From: Candidatus Saccharibacteria bacterium
GTDB lineage: Bacteria > Patescibacteriota > Saccharimonadia > Saccharimonadales > Saccharimonadaceae
Reading direction: 5' to 3'
DNA: 64,000 bases
Assembly (NCBI GenBank): GCA_016789455.1
Contig: JAEUQU010000002.1
Location: 992,001 to 1,056,000, forward strand
Of this stretch, positions 58,384 through 64,000 are shown in pieces. The notes under the pieces were generated by a model. It saw only the letters and a list, made by a program, of their open reading frames with translations, did not search any database and was not told where the DNA came from. The first letter of the stretch is position 1; each line of letters opens with the position of its first letter. The position numbers and the translations under genes were made by a program.

Positions 58384-58447
58384 ATAGCATGAGCAGGATG
58401 AACTGGGGTGGAGAAAGCCTGGGCGATACGTAAAAAGTAGCGTAAAT

Positions 58448-58476
58448 TTGACTTTTTTATATTATTGTTATATAAT
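58448..58476 (+). promoter_or_regulatory. Consensus promoter of the 55-residue gene
   Basis: Plus strand TTGACT (58448-58453), 17-base spacer, TATAAT (58471-58476). The start of transcription is near 58483. Confidence 0.8.
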
Positions 58477-58519
58477 TTAACAGCTTTGAGGCAGGCACTG
58501 CGGACCGCTGGAGAACGCC

Positions 58520-58687
58520 ATGGCTGATCAACCTCAGCATGTGCATCAACATACCATCGAGGACGGCACGAGCACCATCGATGGTCCGGGCGAGGACGAG
58601 TACACGGTCATCGAGTACAAGGCCTGCGCCTGCGGGAAATCCTCCGTCGAGACCAGGAGGCGGGTGATGAAGAAGCCGCCGGACTGA
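58520..58687 (+). CDS. 55-residue CxC protein
   Basis: ATG 58520, eight bases after GGAG, opens 55 codons ending in TGA (58685-58687). The protein is acidic in its first half (HQHTIEDGTSTIDGPGEDE) and has YKACACGKSS, a CxC motif that could bind metal, before a basic end (ETRRRVMKKPPD). A consensus promoter in front and a perfect terminator behind make it a credible real gene. Function is unknown; regulator, toxin-like or metal-binding peptide are options. Confidence 0.65.
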   Translation: MADQPQHVHQHTIEDGTSTIDGPGEDEYTVIEYKACACGKSSVETRRRVMKKPPD

Positions 58688-58791
58688 TTGCCGGCGGCAC
58701 ATAGCACTACAACACGCGCCTCGAAGCACCGCACTACCCGGGATGCTGCGCTCACAGCACCCCCTCGTCCGCCAGAGCCACTGACGGACAG

Positions 58792-58831
58792 CCGCCATCC
58801 GTGCGCTCACACGGATGGCGGTCTTTTAATT
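58792..58831 (+). terminator. Intrinsic terminator of the 55-residue gene
   Basis: CCGCCATCCGTG (58792-58803) pairs with CACGGATGGCGG (58810-58821), followed by TCTTTTAATT. It sits about 105 bases past the stop. Confidence 0.85.
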
Positions 58832-58836
58832 GAAAA

Positions 58837-58902
58837 ACCGGACCTCGCCCGCCGGAAGCGCACCCCAGGTGGGATGTGCCTCCGGCGGAGCGGAAGTCCG
58901 GT
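58837..58902 (-). terminator. Terminator of the 58902 membrane-protein gene
   Basis: On the minus strand a long imperfect stem (ACCGGACTTCCGC with GCGAGGTCCGGT, plus an inner CCGCCGGA/TCCGGCGG) begins at the stop codon and is followed by TTTTTCAATT. The T-tract is shared back to back with the plus-strand terminator. Confidence 0.75.
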
Positions 58903-59543
58903 CAGGAGCGGCCGTGGCCGTGAGGCGGCCGCGGGCTCTGGGGCCGGCGCACCTGGCGCCAGTACTTGACCCCCTCGTAGCCCACCCAGCCCGCCAGGCC
59001 CACCAGGACGACAACCAGCACGATGCCGGTCATCTCCAGGCGGCCGAGCACCGACCACGCGGGGTTGAGGCCCTCGCTCCAGGGGTTGCCGATGAGGGTC
59101 ATCGCCAGCAGGTGGTAGCCCGCGATGACGACGACCGACAGCGTCAGGTGGCCCAGGATGTCGGCCCCGTCCCGCAGCGTCCGGCGCAGCCGTTCACTGA
59201 AGGACAGCGACCGGTCGTCCTGGTGGCGCTCGTAGGCCATCGGCACGAAGGTCGCCAGAAGCACCGGCATGGCCAGCGACACGGCCGAACCGTAGCCCGT
59301 CCAGAGCGCGGCGATGAGCGTCAGCGCCACCTCCAGTGGCACATCTTTGGTGGTCGGCAGACCCTGCGCGCGGACGTTGAGGTAGATCACGCCGCTGAGC
59401 AGGAACACGACGACGCCGAGCGCCGTCATGAAACCGACCAGCCCCACGCAGAAGACCAGGGTCTTCCGGCCGTAGCCCACCGCCGGGTTGACGTGGCTGC
59501 AGTAGCCCTTGAGCCAGGCGGTGGCTCGCTTGATGTGGTGCAT
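58902..59543 (-). CDS. Four-helix membrane protein of unknown function
   Basis: 213 residues from ATG 59543 (MHHIKRATAWLKGY), with GGAAGGAAG upstream. Four membrane segments (about 28-55, 76-100, 128-150, 170-192), a central charged loop (YERHQDDRSLSFSERLRRTL) and a His/Arg-rich tail. Shared design with 56995 and 57753. Driven by a perfect consensus promoter. Confidence 0.72.
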   Translation of the reverse strand: MHHIKRATAWLKGYCSHVNPAVGYGRKTLVFCVGLVGFMTALGVVVFLLSGVIYLNVRAQGLPTTKDVPLEVALTLIAALWTGYGSAVSLAMPVLLATFVPMAYERHQDDRSLSFSERLRRTLRDGADILGHLTLSVVVIAGYHLLAMTLIGNPWSEGLNPAWSVLGRLEMTGIVLVVVLVGLAGWVGYEGVKYWRQVRRPQSPRPPHGHGRS

Positions 59544-59595
59544 TGTGCTTCCTTCCACGCCGCAAAACGGCAGAGAGATGGACAATCCACCTATT

Positions 59596-59624
59596 ATTAT
59601 ATCACACTATACATATTTTGTCAA
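59596..59624 (-). promoter_or_regulatory. Perfect consensus promoter of the 58902 gene
   Basis: Minus strand TTGACA (59619-59624), 17-base spacer, TGATATAAT with TATAAT at 59596-59601. Confidence 0.85.
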
Positions 59625-59691
59625 AATAAAACAGCACCCTTCCCTGCCCGCGTGGGCTCAGTCAGAGTGCTGTCTCCAGAGGCAGACCGGG

Positions 59692-61878
59692 CTATGCGCC
59701 CACTTCCCGCTCCGCCGGCTTGACCGCTGGCGGCGGAATGATCGGCTGGCGCGGATTGCGGCGGCCTTGACCAGGCTGACGGCCACGGCCGGCGGCAGCG
59801 GCAGCCGGTGCGGTCTGGGCGGCGGCACGGCCGGTGGCGCGGGCGTTGACGCGCTCGCCGGCAGCCGGGGTGCTGGTGGCGGCGCTGACCTCGTTGATGA
59901 CCGGGATGACAATCGGGGTGCGGCGGGTCTGGTCATAGAGGATGTGGCTGATGTCGTCCTTCAGCTCTTTCTTGACCAGGTCGAGGTCACTCTTGCGGCC
60001 GGGGCCGAAGCTGCGGGCCACCTTCTGCTTGAGGTACTGGCGGATAAGGCCCATCAGTTCCTCGCTGTCGCGCAGGTAGATGAAGCCGCGGCTGATGATA
60101 TCCGGGCTGGTCAGCAGCCGGCCGCTTTGGCGGTGCAGCGTCAGTACGACGACGAACATGCCTTCGGTGGCCATGTGGATGCGGTCCTTCAGCACCACCT
60201 CACTGACCTCGTCACCGGAGTCGTCGTACATAATGCCACCGACCGGGATGCGGCCGATCTTGGCGGCGGTGCCGTCGTGTTTGAACTCGACGACATCACC
60301 GGCGTCACAGACGAAGATGTTTTCCTTGGGGATGCCACATTCCTTCTCGGCCAGCTCGGCGTTGTGGACCAGCATGTGGAACTCACCGTGGATCGGCAGG
60401 TAGTACTTGGGGTTGAGGGCGTTGATGAGCTTGACGTGGTCGTCGTAGTAGCCGTGGCCGGAAAGGTGCAGCGGGCCGGTGTGGTCCAGGTGGCTCTTGC
60501 CGTTCTGGAAGACGTCGGAGCCTTCGCGCATCAGGCCGTCGACGGTGCGGACGACGTACTTCTCGTTGCCGGGGATCGGGTTGGAGCTCAGTACGACGAT
60601 GTCGGTCGACTTGATCTTGATGTGCTTGTGCGAGCCGCTGGCCATACGGTTCAGCACGGCATTGAACTCACCCTGGCTACCGGTACAGACGATGGTCACC
60701 TTGCCGTCGGGGTATTTGACCAGATCTTCCATCTTGACGATGGTGTCCTTGGGGACGCGGATGACGCCGGAGCGCAGGGCGACCTCAAGGTTCTGAATCA
60801 TGCTGTAGCCGGCGAAGGCGACCTTGCGGCCGTGTTTCTGAGCAGCTTCCAGGATCATCTGGATGCGGTGGATCTGGCTGGAGAAGCTACTGATGATCAG
60901 GCGGTTATTGGGGTGGCGCTCCATTATCTGCTCGAAGCTCTCTTTGATCTCGTGCTCGCCGTGGTGGTGCGTGCCTTCGCTCTCGCAGTTGGTGCTTTCG
61001 TTCATCAGCAGCAGGATGCCCTCTTTGGTGGCGATCTCGGTCAGGCGTTCCAGGTCGAACTGCTTGCCGTCGACCGGGTTTTCCTCAAAACGCCAGTCTC
61101 CGGTGTCGACCAGGGTGCCGATCGGCGTACGGATGACGACGGCGGTCGCGTCCGGGATGGAGTGGTTGACGCGGACCAGCTCGATACCGAAGGAGTCACC
61201 CAGCTGGATGCGCTCGTGCGCGTCGGGGTTGAGGATGTGCATTTCCGGCTTGAAACCGCTGGTGGCCTCCTCCATGGTACGCTCCAGCATGCCCATGGTG
61301 AACTTGCTGGCGTAGACCGGAGCCGGAATGCGGTGGATCAGGTGGCGGAAGGCGCCGATGTGGTCCAGGTGGCCGTGGGTAAAGACGACGCCGCGGATCT
61401 TATGCTTGCGCTCCTCCAGATAGGTGATATCCGGCACGATGTAGTTGATGCCCGGGTAATCGCTGCCCGGGAACAAAAAGCCCATGTCGATGACGATGAT
61501 GTCGTTGTCGTACTCGATGGCCATCATGTTCTTGCCGATGCCCATCTCGCCAAGGCCGCCGATGGGAATGACCTTCAGGCTGGGCAGTCCGCGACCGTCG
61601 GCCTGCTGCATGCGGCGCTTGGCCTCGTTATTGAGGACGAACTGCTTACCGCCGTAGCCGTTGTATGGTGATTTGTTGACCGGCACGGTGATGACGTGCT
61701 GACTGGCGGTCATATTGACGTTCTCGCTGACGCGCCGGGCGGCGCGCTGGACCTCGCCGCGGCGGGTCTGGGTGCGGGCCAGGATGGTATTTTGCTGCTG
61801 ATTATTGTTCTTACCGTTGTTGTTCGGCCGTTTACTGACGTCATCGGCTTGCGGTTTGGCTAATCGGCGTTGTCCCAT
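59692..61878 (-). CDS. rnj: Ribonuclease J
   Basis: 728 residues. The metallo-beta-lactamase core has HTHGHLDHIGAF as the metal-binding motif, GDWRFEENPVDG for a further ligand, and SSFSSQIHRIQMI of the beta-CASP domain. The C-terminal domain with PIHGEFHMLVHNAELAE and SPDIISRGFIY matches RNase J. It is longer than usual because of a disordered Asn/Gln-rich N-terminus (about 75 residues) and an Ala/Gly/Arg-rich tail. Main 5'-3' exonuclease and endonuclease for mRNA and rRNA in bacteria without RNase E. Confidence 0.94.
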   Translation of the reverse strand: MGQRRLAKPQADDVSKRPNNNGKNNNQQQNTILARTQTRRGEVQRAARRVSENVNMTASQHVITVPVNKSPYNGYGGKQFVLNNEAKRRMQQADGRGLPSLKVIPIGGLGEMGIGKNMMAIEYDNDIIVIDMGFLFPGSDYPGINYIVPDITYLEERKHKIRGVVFTHGHLDHIGAFRHLIHRIPAPVYASKFTMGMLERTMEEATSGFKPEMHILNPDAHERIQLGDSFGIELVRVNHSIPDATAVVIRTPIGTLVDTGDWRFEENPVDGKQFDLERLTEIATKEGILLLMNESTNCESEGTHHHGEHEIKESFEQIMERHPNNRLIISSFSSQIHRIQMILEAAQKHGRKVAFAGYSMIQNLEVALRSGVIRVPKDTIVKMEDLVKYPDGKVTIVCTGSQGEFNAVLNRMASGSHKHIKIKSTDIVVLSSNPIPGNEKYVVRTVDGLMREGSDVFQNGKSHLDHTGPLHLSGHGYYDDHVKLINALNPKYYLPIHGEFHMLVHNAELAEKECGIPKENIFVCDAGDVVEFKHDGTAAKIGRIPVGGIMYDDSGDEVSEVVLKDRIHMATEGMFVVVLTLHRQSGRLLTSPDIISRGFIYLRDSEELMGLIRQYLKQKVARSFGPGRKSDLDLVKKELKDDISHILYDQTRRTPIVIPVINEVSAATSTPAAGERVNARATGRAAAQTAPAAAAAGRGRQPGQGRRNPRQPIIPPPAVKPAEREVGA

Positions 61879-61955
61879 GTAGTGTTACTTGTCTCTCTTT
61901 CTGCCGCCTGCCAGGAAAATGTATCGGCACGGCGGCTGTTATTAAACCTTAGGTG

Positions 61956-62543
61956 TTATGTGTCGCTTTTGCTCAGCTCGACGATGCGCGGCAAACGGGC
62001 AAAATCATCGAGCAAGGTAGCGCGCAGGCTGCCGTTGTAGAGCGCTGCTGCCGGGTGGAACAGCGGTACGACGACTATCCGGCGTTCTCCGAATTGGATG
62101 CGCTTCGGCTCGCCATGGATCTGGCTGATCTTCTGACCAGGCAGAAAATACTCCATGCTGTGCCGGCCAAGCGTGACGACGATGGCGGGCGCAATCACAT
62201 CCAATTGTCGGATGAGAAACGGCCAGAAGGCCTTCTTCTCTTCCGGCAAAGGGTCACGATTGTCCGGCGGCCGGTATTTGACGATGTTGGTGATATAAAT
62301 ATCCTGGCGCTCCAAGCTGACACTGGCCAGCATCTCGTCCAGAAATTTACCGGCGGCGCCGACGAACGGCAGCCCCTTCTCATCCTCGTTCTTGCCTGGC
62401 GCCTCGCCGATGAAGACGATATCGGCGTCAGGATTCCCATCCCCCATTACCAGCTGCGTCGCGGTCTTGGCCAGGTCCGGGCAGACATTCTGGGCGAGAA
62501 TATCTGATGCGATCTGGTCGAGAAGTTGCTGCTTGGTACTCAC
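61956..62543 (-). CDS. Uracil-DNA glycosylase, family 4-like, without the iron-sulfur cysteines
   Basis: 195 residues. [20 protein letters not shown] and [11 protein letters not shown] match motif 1 of family 4, [19 protein letters not shown] the central part, and [13 protein letters not shown] motif 2. In family 4 enzymes four cysteines hold a 4Fe-4S cluster. By eye alignment only one remains (NVCPDL); the one in KCRPP is Tyr (KYRPP), and the others are Asn and Phe. The enzyme should still excise uracil if the fold is stable without the cluster. Promoter -10 TATAAT at 62651-62656. Confidence 0.85.
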   Translation of the reverse strand: MSTKQQLLDQIASDILAQNVCPDLAKTATQLVMGDGNPDADIVFIGEAPGKNEDEKGLPFVGAAGKFLDEMLASVSLERQDIYITNIVKYRPPDNRDPLPEEKKAFWPFLIRQLDVIAPAIVVTLGRHSMEYFLPGQKISQIHGEPKRIQFGERRIVVVPLFHPAAALYNGSLRATLLDDFARLPRIVELSKSDT

Positions 62544-62675
62544 GTGGTCGTATAGGTGCTTTCACTGAAGGCCCGGTGGACCCTTCGTTTAACATTTAGT
62601 GCTATATAACGCTTGAGGCGTTGTTAGAGACTGGTATTGAGATTACCGTCATTATAGCACAGACACCTGTGGTGC

Positions 62676-62758
62676 GCAAGATGGGCCCTCCAAGTAGTGC
62701 GCGAGGTGGGGCGCCCGATGGCTTCGGAGCCCCACCTCTTGCACTAACTCGATCTTGC
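62676..62758. repeat. Nested inverted repeat in the space between UDG and NlpC genes
   Basis: Outer arms GCAAGAT (62676-62682) and ATCTTGC (62752-62758), middle arms AGTGC (62696-62700) and GCACT (62741-62745), inner arms GAGGTGGGGC (62703-62712) and GCCCCACCTC (62729-62738). Downstream, GCCCGG-CCTGT-CCGGGC and CTCCG...CGGAG form further hairpins (62785-62850). On the minus strand these follow the NlpC gene and probably end its transcript. Apart from the UDG -10 box, 62544-62847 holds no gene. Confidence 0.65.
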
Positions 62759-62847
62759 CTTGCCACTTGCCTGGTTCACACCTGCCCGGCCTGTCCGGGC
62801 CGCAGCACCCTCCGACGCCGCTGCGGAGCTGGGCTCACGCAGGGGCG

Positions 62848-63504
62848 TCAGAGACGGCGGGCGGTGTTGAATTTCTTCCAGTGCCAGGTCATGTCGACGA
62901 CCTTGACGGACGACTTCCTGTTGGGCGCGTGCACCATCTTGTTGTCGCCAAGATAGATGCCGACGTGCCCGACCGGCTTGTAGAAGAACACCAGGTCGCC
63001 CGGCTGCAGGTTGCCCTTCGACACCGGCGTGCCAGTGCGGGACAGGGCCCGGGATGTCCGCGGCAGATCCTTCTTGCCGTTGGACTTGTAGGCGTAGTTG
63101 ACCAGCCCCGAGCAGTCGAAGGCCCGGGGGCCGGCCGCTCCGTAGCGGTACGGAGCACCCACCTTGCTGAGGGCCGTCTTCATGGCGGCCTTCCTGGTCG
63201 CCGAAGAGGCTACCAGCTCGATGCCCGTGCGGCTGGCGGCCGACGGCTCGGGCGGAGCTTCATCTTCGACGGGCAGGGCCTGCCACTCCTCGAGCGGGAT
63301 GTCCAGAGCCATCTCTTCCTCGTTGATGACCGGCGTGCGGTCGCTCAACTGGATGAGATCGTACTTGATGCCGACACCAAATGCCGTCAGAGCAAGCCCG
63401 ACGACGAGCACGAGAGCGTAGAGCCGCCCGGACAGAAAGTCCTTGGGCGACCGCTTGCGGCGCCGTGGAACGGTGGTGCGCTGGCTAGCTGGGCGCGGTG
63501 GCAC
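62848..63504 (-). CDS. Membrane-anchored NlpC/P60 cell-wall hydrolase
   Basis: 218 residues from GTG 63504, four bases after GAGGAGGG. Basic N-terminus, one membrane helix (about 28-48), a linker, and the NlpC/P60 domain (about 105-218): catalytic Cys in FDCSGLVNYAY, His in VGHVGIYLG, and a third polar residue near MVHAPN. Such enzymes cut peptide stems of peptidoglycan. Expression is controlled by a strong promoter with a long structured leader. Confidence 0.85.
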   Translation of the reverse strand: MPPRPASQRTTVPRRRKRSPKDFLSGRLYALVLVVGLALTAFGVGIKYDLIQLSDRTPVINEEEMALDIPLEEWQALPVEDEAPPEPSAASRTGIELVASSATRKAAMKTALSKVGAPYRYGAAGPRAFDCSGLVNYAYKSNGKKDLPRTSRALSRTGTPVSKGNLQPGDLVFFYKPVGHVGIYLGDNKMVHAPNRKSSVKVVDMTWHWKKFNTARRL

Positions 63505-63679
63505 AGTACCCTCCTCGGGGTAGATGCGATCGGTCCGGTGCAGCCTTGCCGGCCACCGGATGATAAAGATTGAGTTAGTGCATGAGTGAACGCGTACCTG
63601 AGGGATCGCCCCGGTACCGACGCTTCACTCGCGTCCTCTTGCGGCATTGCCCGCACAGACTCGTCTCCGAGTCAAGAAC
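63505..63679 (-). ncRNA. Structured leader of the NlpC/P60 gene with a possible pseudoknot
   Basis: About 175 bases between the predicted transcript start and GTG 63504. Reading the minus strand: hairpin GACTCG-GAGA-CGAGTC (63673-63658), TGCGG...CCGCA (63655-63640), GACGC-GAGTGAA-GCGTC (63635-63619), GTACC...GGTAC (63617-63594) and CCGGTG...CACCGG (63559-63535). The loop GAGTGAA is perfectly complementary to TTCACTC (63590-63584), which would make a pseudoknot. This resembles a riboswitch-type leader; its class is not recognised. Confidence 0.5.
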
Positions 63680-63685
63680 ACTAGC

Positions 63686-63714
63686 AATATACCACAACTT
63701 ACCTCTGTTGTCAA
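63686..63714 (-). promoter_or_regulatory. Promoter of the NlpC/P60 gene
   Basis: Minus strand TTGACA (63709-63714), 17-base spacer, TATATT (63686-63691). Confidence 0.8.
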
Positions 63715-63728
63715 CACTAAAAGACAAA

Positions 63729-63746
63729 ACGGCCGCGAACGGCCGT
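63729..63746 (-). terminator. Terminator of the 37-residue gene
   Basis: On the minus strand ACGGCC-GTTCGC-GGCCGT followed by TTTGTCTTTTAG. Its T-tract abuts the -35 box of the NlpC promoter. Confidence 0.8.
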
Positions 63747-63768
63747 CAGTCTCTGTGGTCACCCCGCC

Positions 63769-63882
63769 CTAGTGGGCGCGGGCCCGTCGTTTCTTGATTG
63801 CCTGCCACACCTTTGGTGCAGCCCAGCGCAGAAACATCAGGAAGAGTTTTGATTTGAGAAGTCTGAGTAGCAGTACTGGCAT
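63769..63882 (-). CDS. 37-residue cationic hydrophobic peptide
   Basis: ATG 63882 follows TAGGAGGTCAG and opens 37 codons to TAG at 63769. The peptide is amphipathic and basic (LLLRLLKSKLFLMFLRW, ending IKKRRARAH), like small membrane-associated proteins. A good ribosome-binding site and a terminator 23 bases past the stop support it. It follows the next gene by 25 bases. Function is unknown; a membrane regulator or toxin-like peptide is possible. Confidence 0.5.
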   Translation of the reverse strand: MPVLLLRLLKSKLFLMFLRWAAPKVWQAIKKRRARAH

Positions 63883-63907
63883 CTGACCTCCTATCACTTA
63901 CTTATGG

Positions 63908-64000
63908 TTACTTGATGGCCTCCGGCTTGGCATCCTTACCGGCACGGGCGGCATCATTCGTCCCGGCACGGGCGGCATCATCCTTAGCGGCTTCCGTCAT
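63908..64000 (-). CDS. C-terminal part of an Ala/Asp-rich repetitive protein, cut by the window edge
   Basis: Open from the right edge to TAA at 63908-63910. The visible residues contain the unit DAARAG twice (KDDAARAGTNDAARAGKDA). It may begin with the ATG at 64000 or continue beyond. It is probably cotranscribed with the 37-residue ORF. Confidence 0.4.
   Translation of the reverse strand: MTEAAKDDAARAGTNDAARAGKDAKPEAIK

Noticed and set aside
59509-61671. 720-residue plus-strand frame opposite RNase J
   Set aside because: Asp/Ala/Val-rich antisense shadow; RNase J motifs on the minus strand are complete.
63505-63679. c-di-AMP (ydaO/yuaA) riboswitch in the NlpC leader
   Set aside because: The conserved GGGGAACCC- and GGGUA-type blocks of that class are not recognisable, so I report only an unclassified structured leader.
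1-64000. CRISPR arrays, insertion sequences, rRNA or prophage
   Set aside because: No direct-repeat array, transposase, terminal inverted repeats around a gene, rRNA signature or phage structural gene was found.

Overview
The window looks like a chromosome segment of a Patescibacteria/CPR bacterium, most likely Candidatus Saccharibacteria (TM7). No rRNA or tRNA gene is visible, so the placement is an inference. It rests on four things: a reduced housekeeping set in typical order (rpsF-ssb-rpsR-efp-tlyA, ychF, ftsK, RNase J), a type IV pilin, many secreted fibre-like proteins of the kind common in CPR genomes, and TGA used as an ordinary stop codon, which argues against Gracilibacteria/Absconditabacteria.

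Layout. 1-3.4 kb: a broken secreted metalloprotease-like gene with a sharp base-composition break inside it, and a membrane-anchored partner. 3.6-4.9 kb: a small secreted coiled-coil protein, a cupin and an orphan consensus promoter. 4.9-12.7 kb: an F1-ATPase-like operon in the usual order b-delta-alpha-gamma-beta-epsilon. It has no a subunit, and the normal c subunit is replaced by a secreted-domain protein whose C-terminal hairpin resembles subunit c but has Gly where the ion-binding carboxylate should be. Two self-contained gene cassettes and a P-loop kinase-like gene interrupt it. This is the best candidate for an undescribed system: an ATP-driven machine built on F1, perhaps comparable to the F1-like X0 ATPases of mycoplasmas. 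12.7-13.6 kb: dinD. 13.7-31.7 kb: a cell-surface island with bitopic fibre proteins, three related secreted proteins (two of them close tandem duplicates), a DUF916-like protein, a PKD-like protein, a 1174-residue fibre-like protein, a 1917-residue glycine-rich/Kelch protein and three small anchored proteins.

31.7-39.4 kb: small accessory genes, a histidine phosphatase, a PspC/LiaF-like/Crp group, a flavin reductase-like protein, a pilin fused to a lectin-like domain, and an AAA ATPase with a DUF4143-type C-terminus. 39.4-43.5 kb: a lower-GC stress block with a frameshifted small gene, a ClpC/E-type unfoldase and Hsp20. 43.7-54.1 kb: ychF, a DUF4214 protein, the ribosomal/SSB operon with efp and tlyA, small secreted proteins, a beta-helix protein and ftsK. 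54.3-59.5 kb: a run of separately transcribed accessory genes (two paralogous zinc metallopeptidases, three four-helix membrane proteins and a 55-residue CxC protein). 59.7-64 kb: RNase J, a uracil-DNA glycosylase that has lost most iron-sulfur ligands, an NlpC/P60 hydrolase behind a long structured leader, and two small ORFs.

Two promoter styles recur. Several genes have a -10 box exactly six bases before ATG, which predicts leaderless mRNAs. The accessory cassettes instead have near-consensus -35/-10 pairs spaced by 16-17 bases, a Shine-Dalgarno sequence, one short gene and a strong hairpin.
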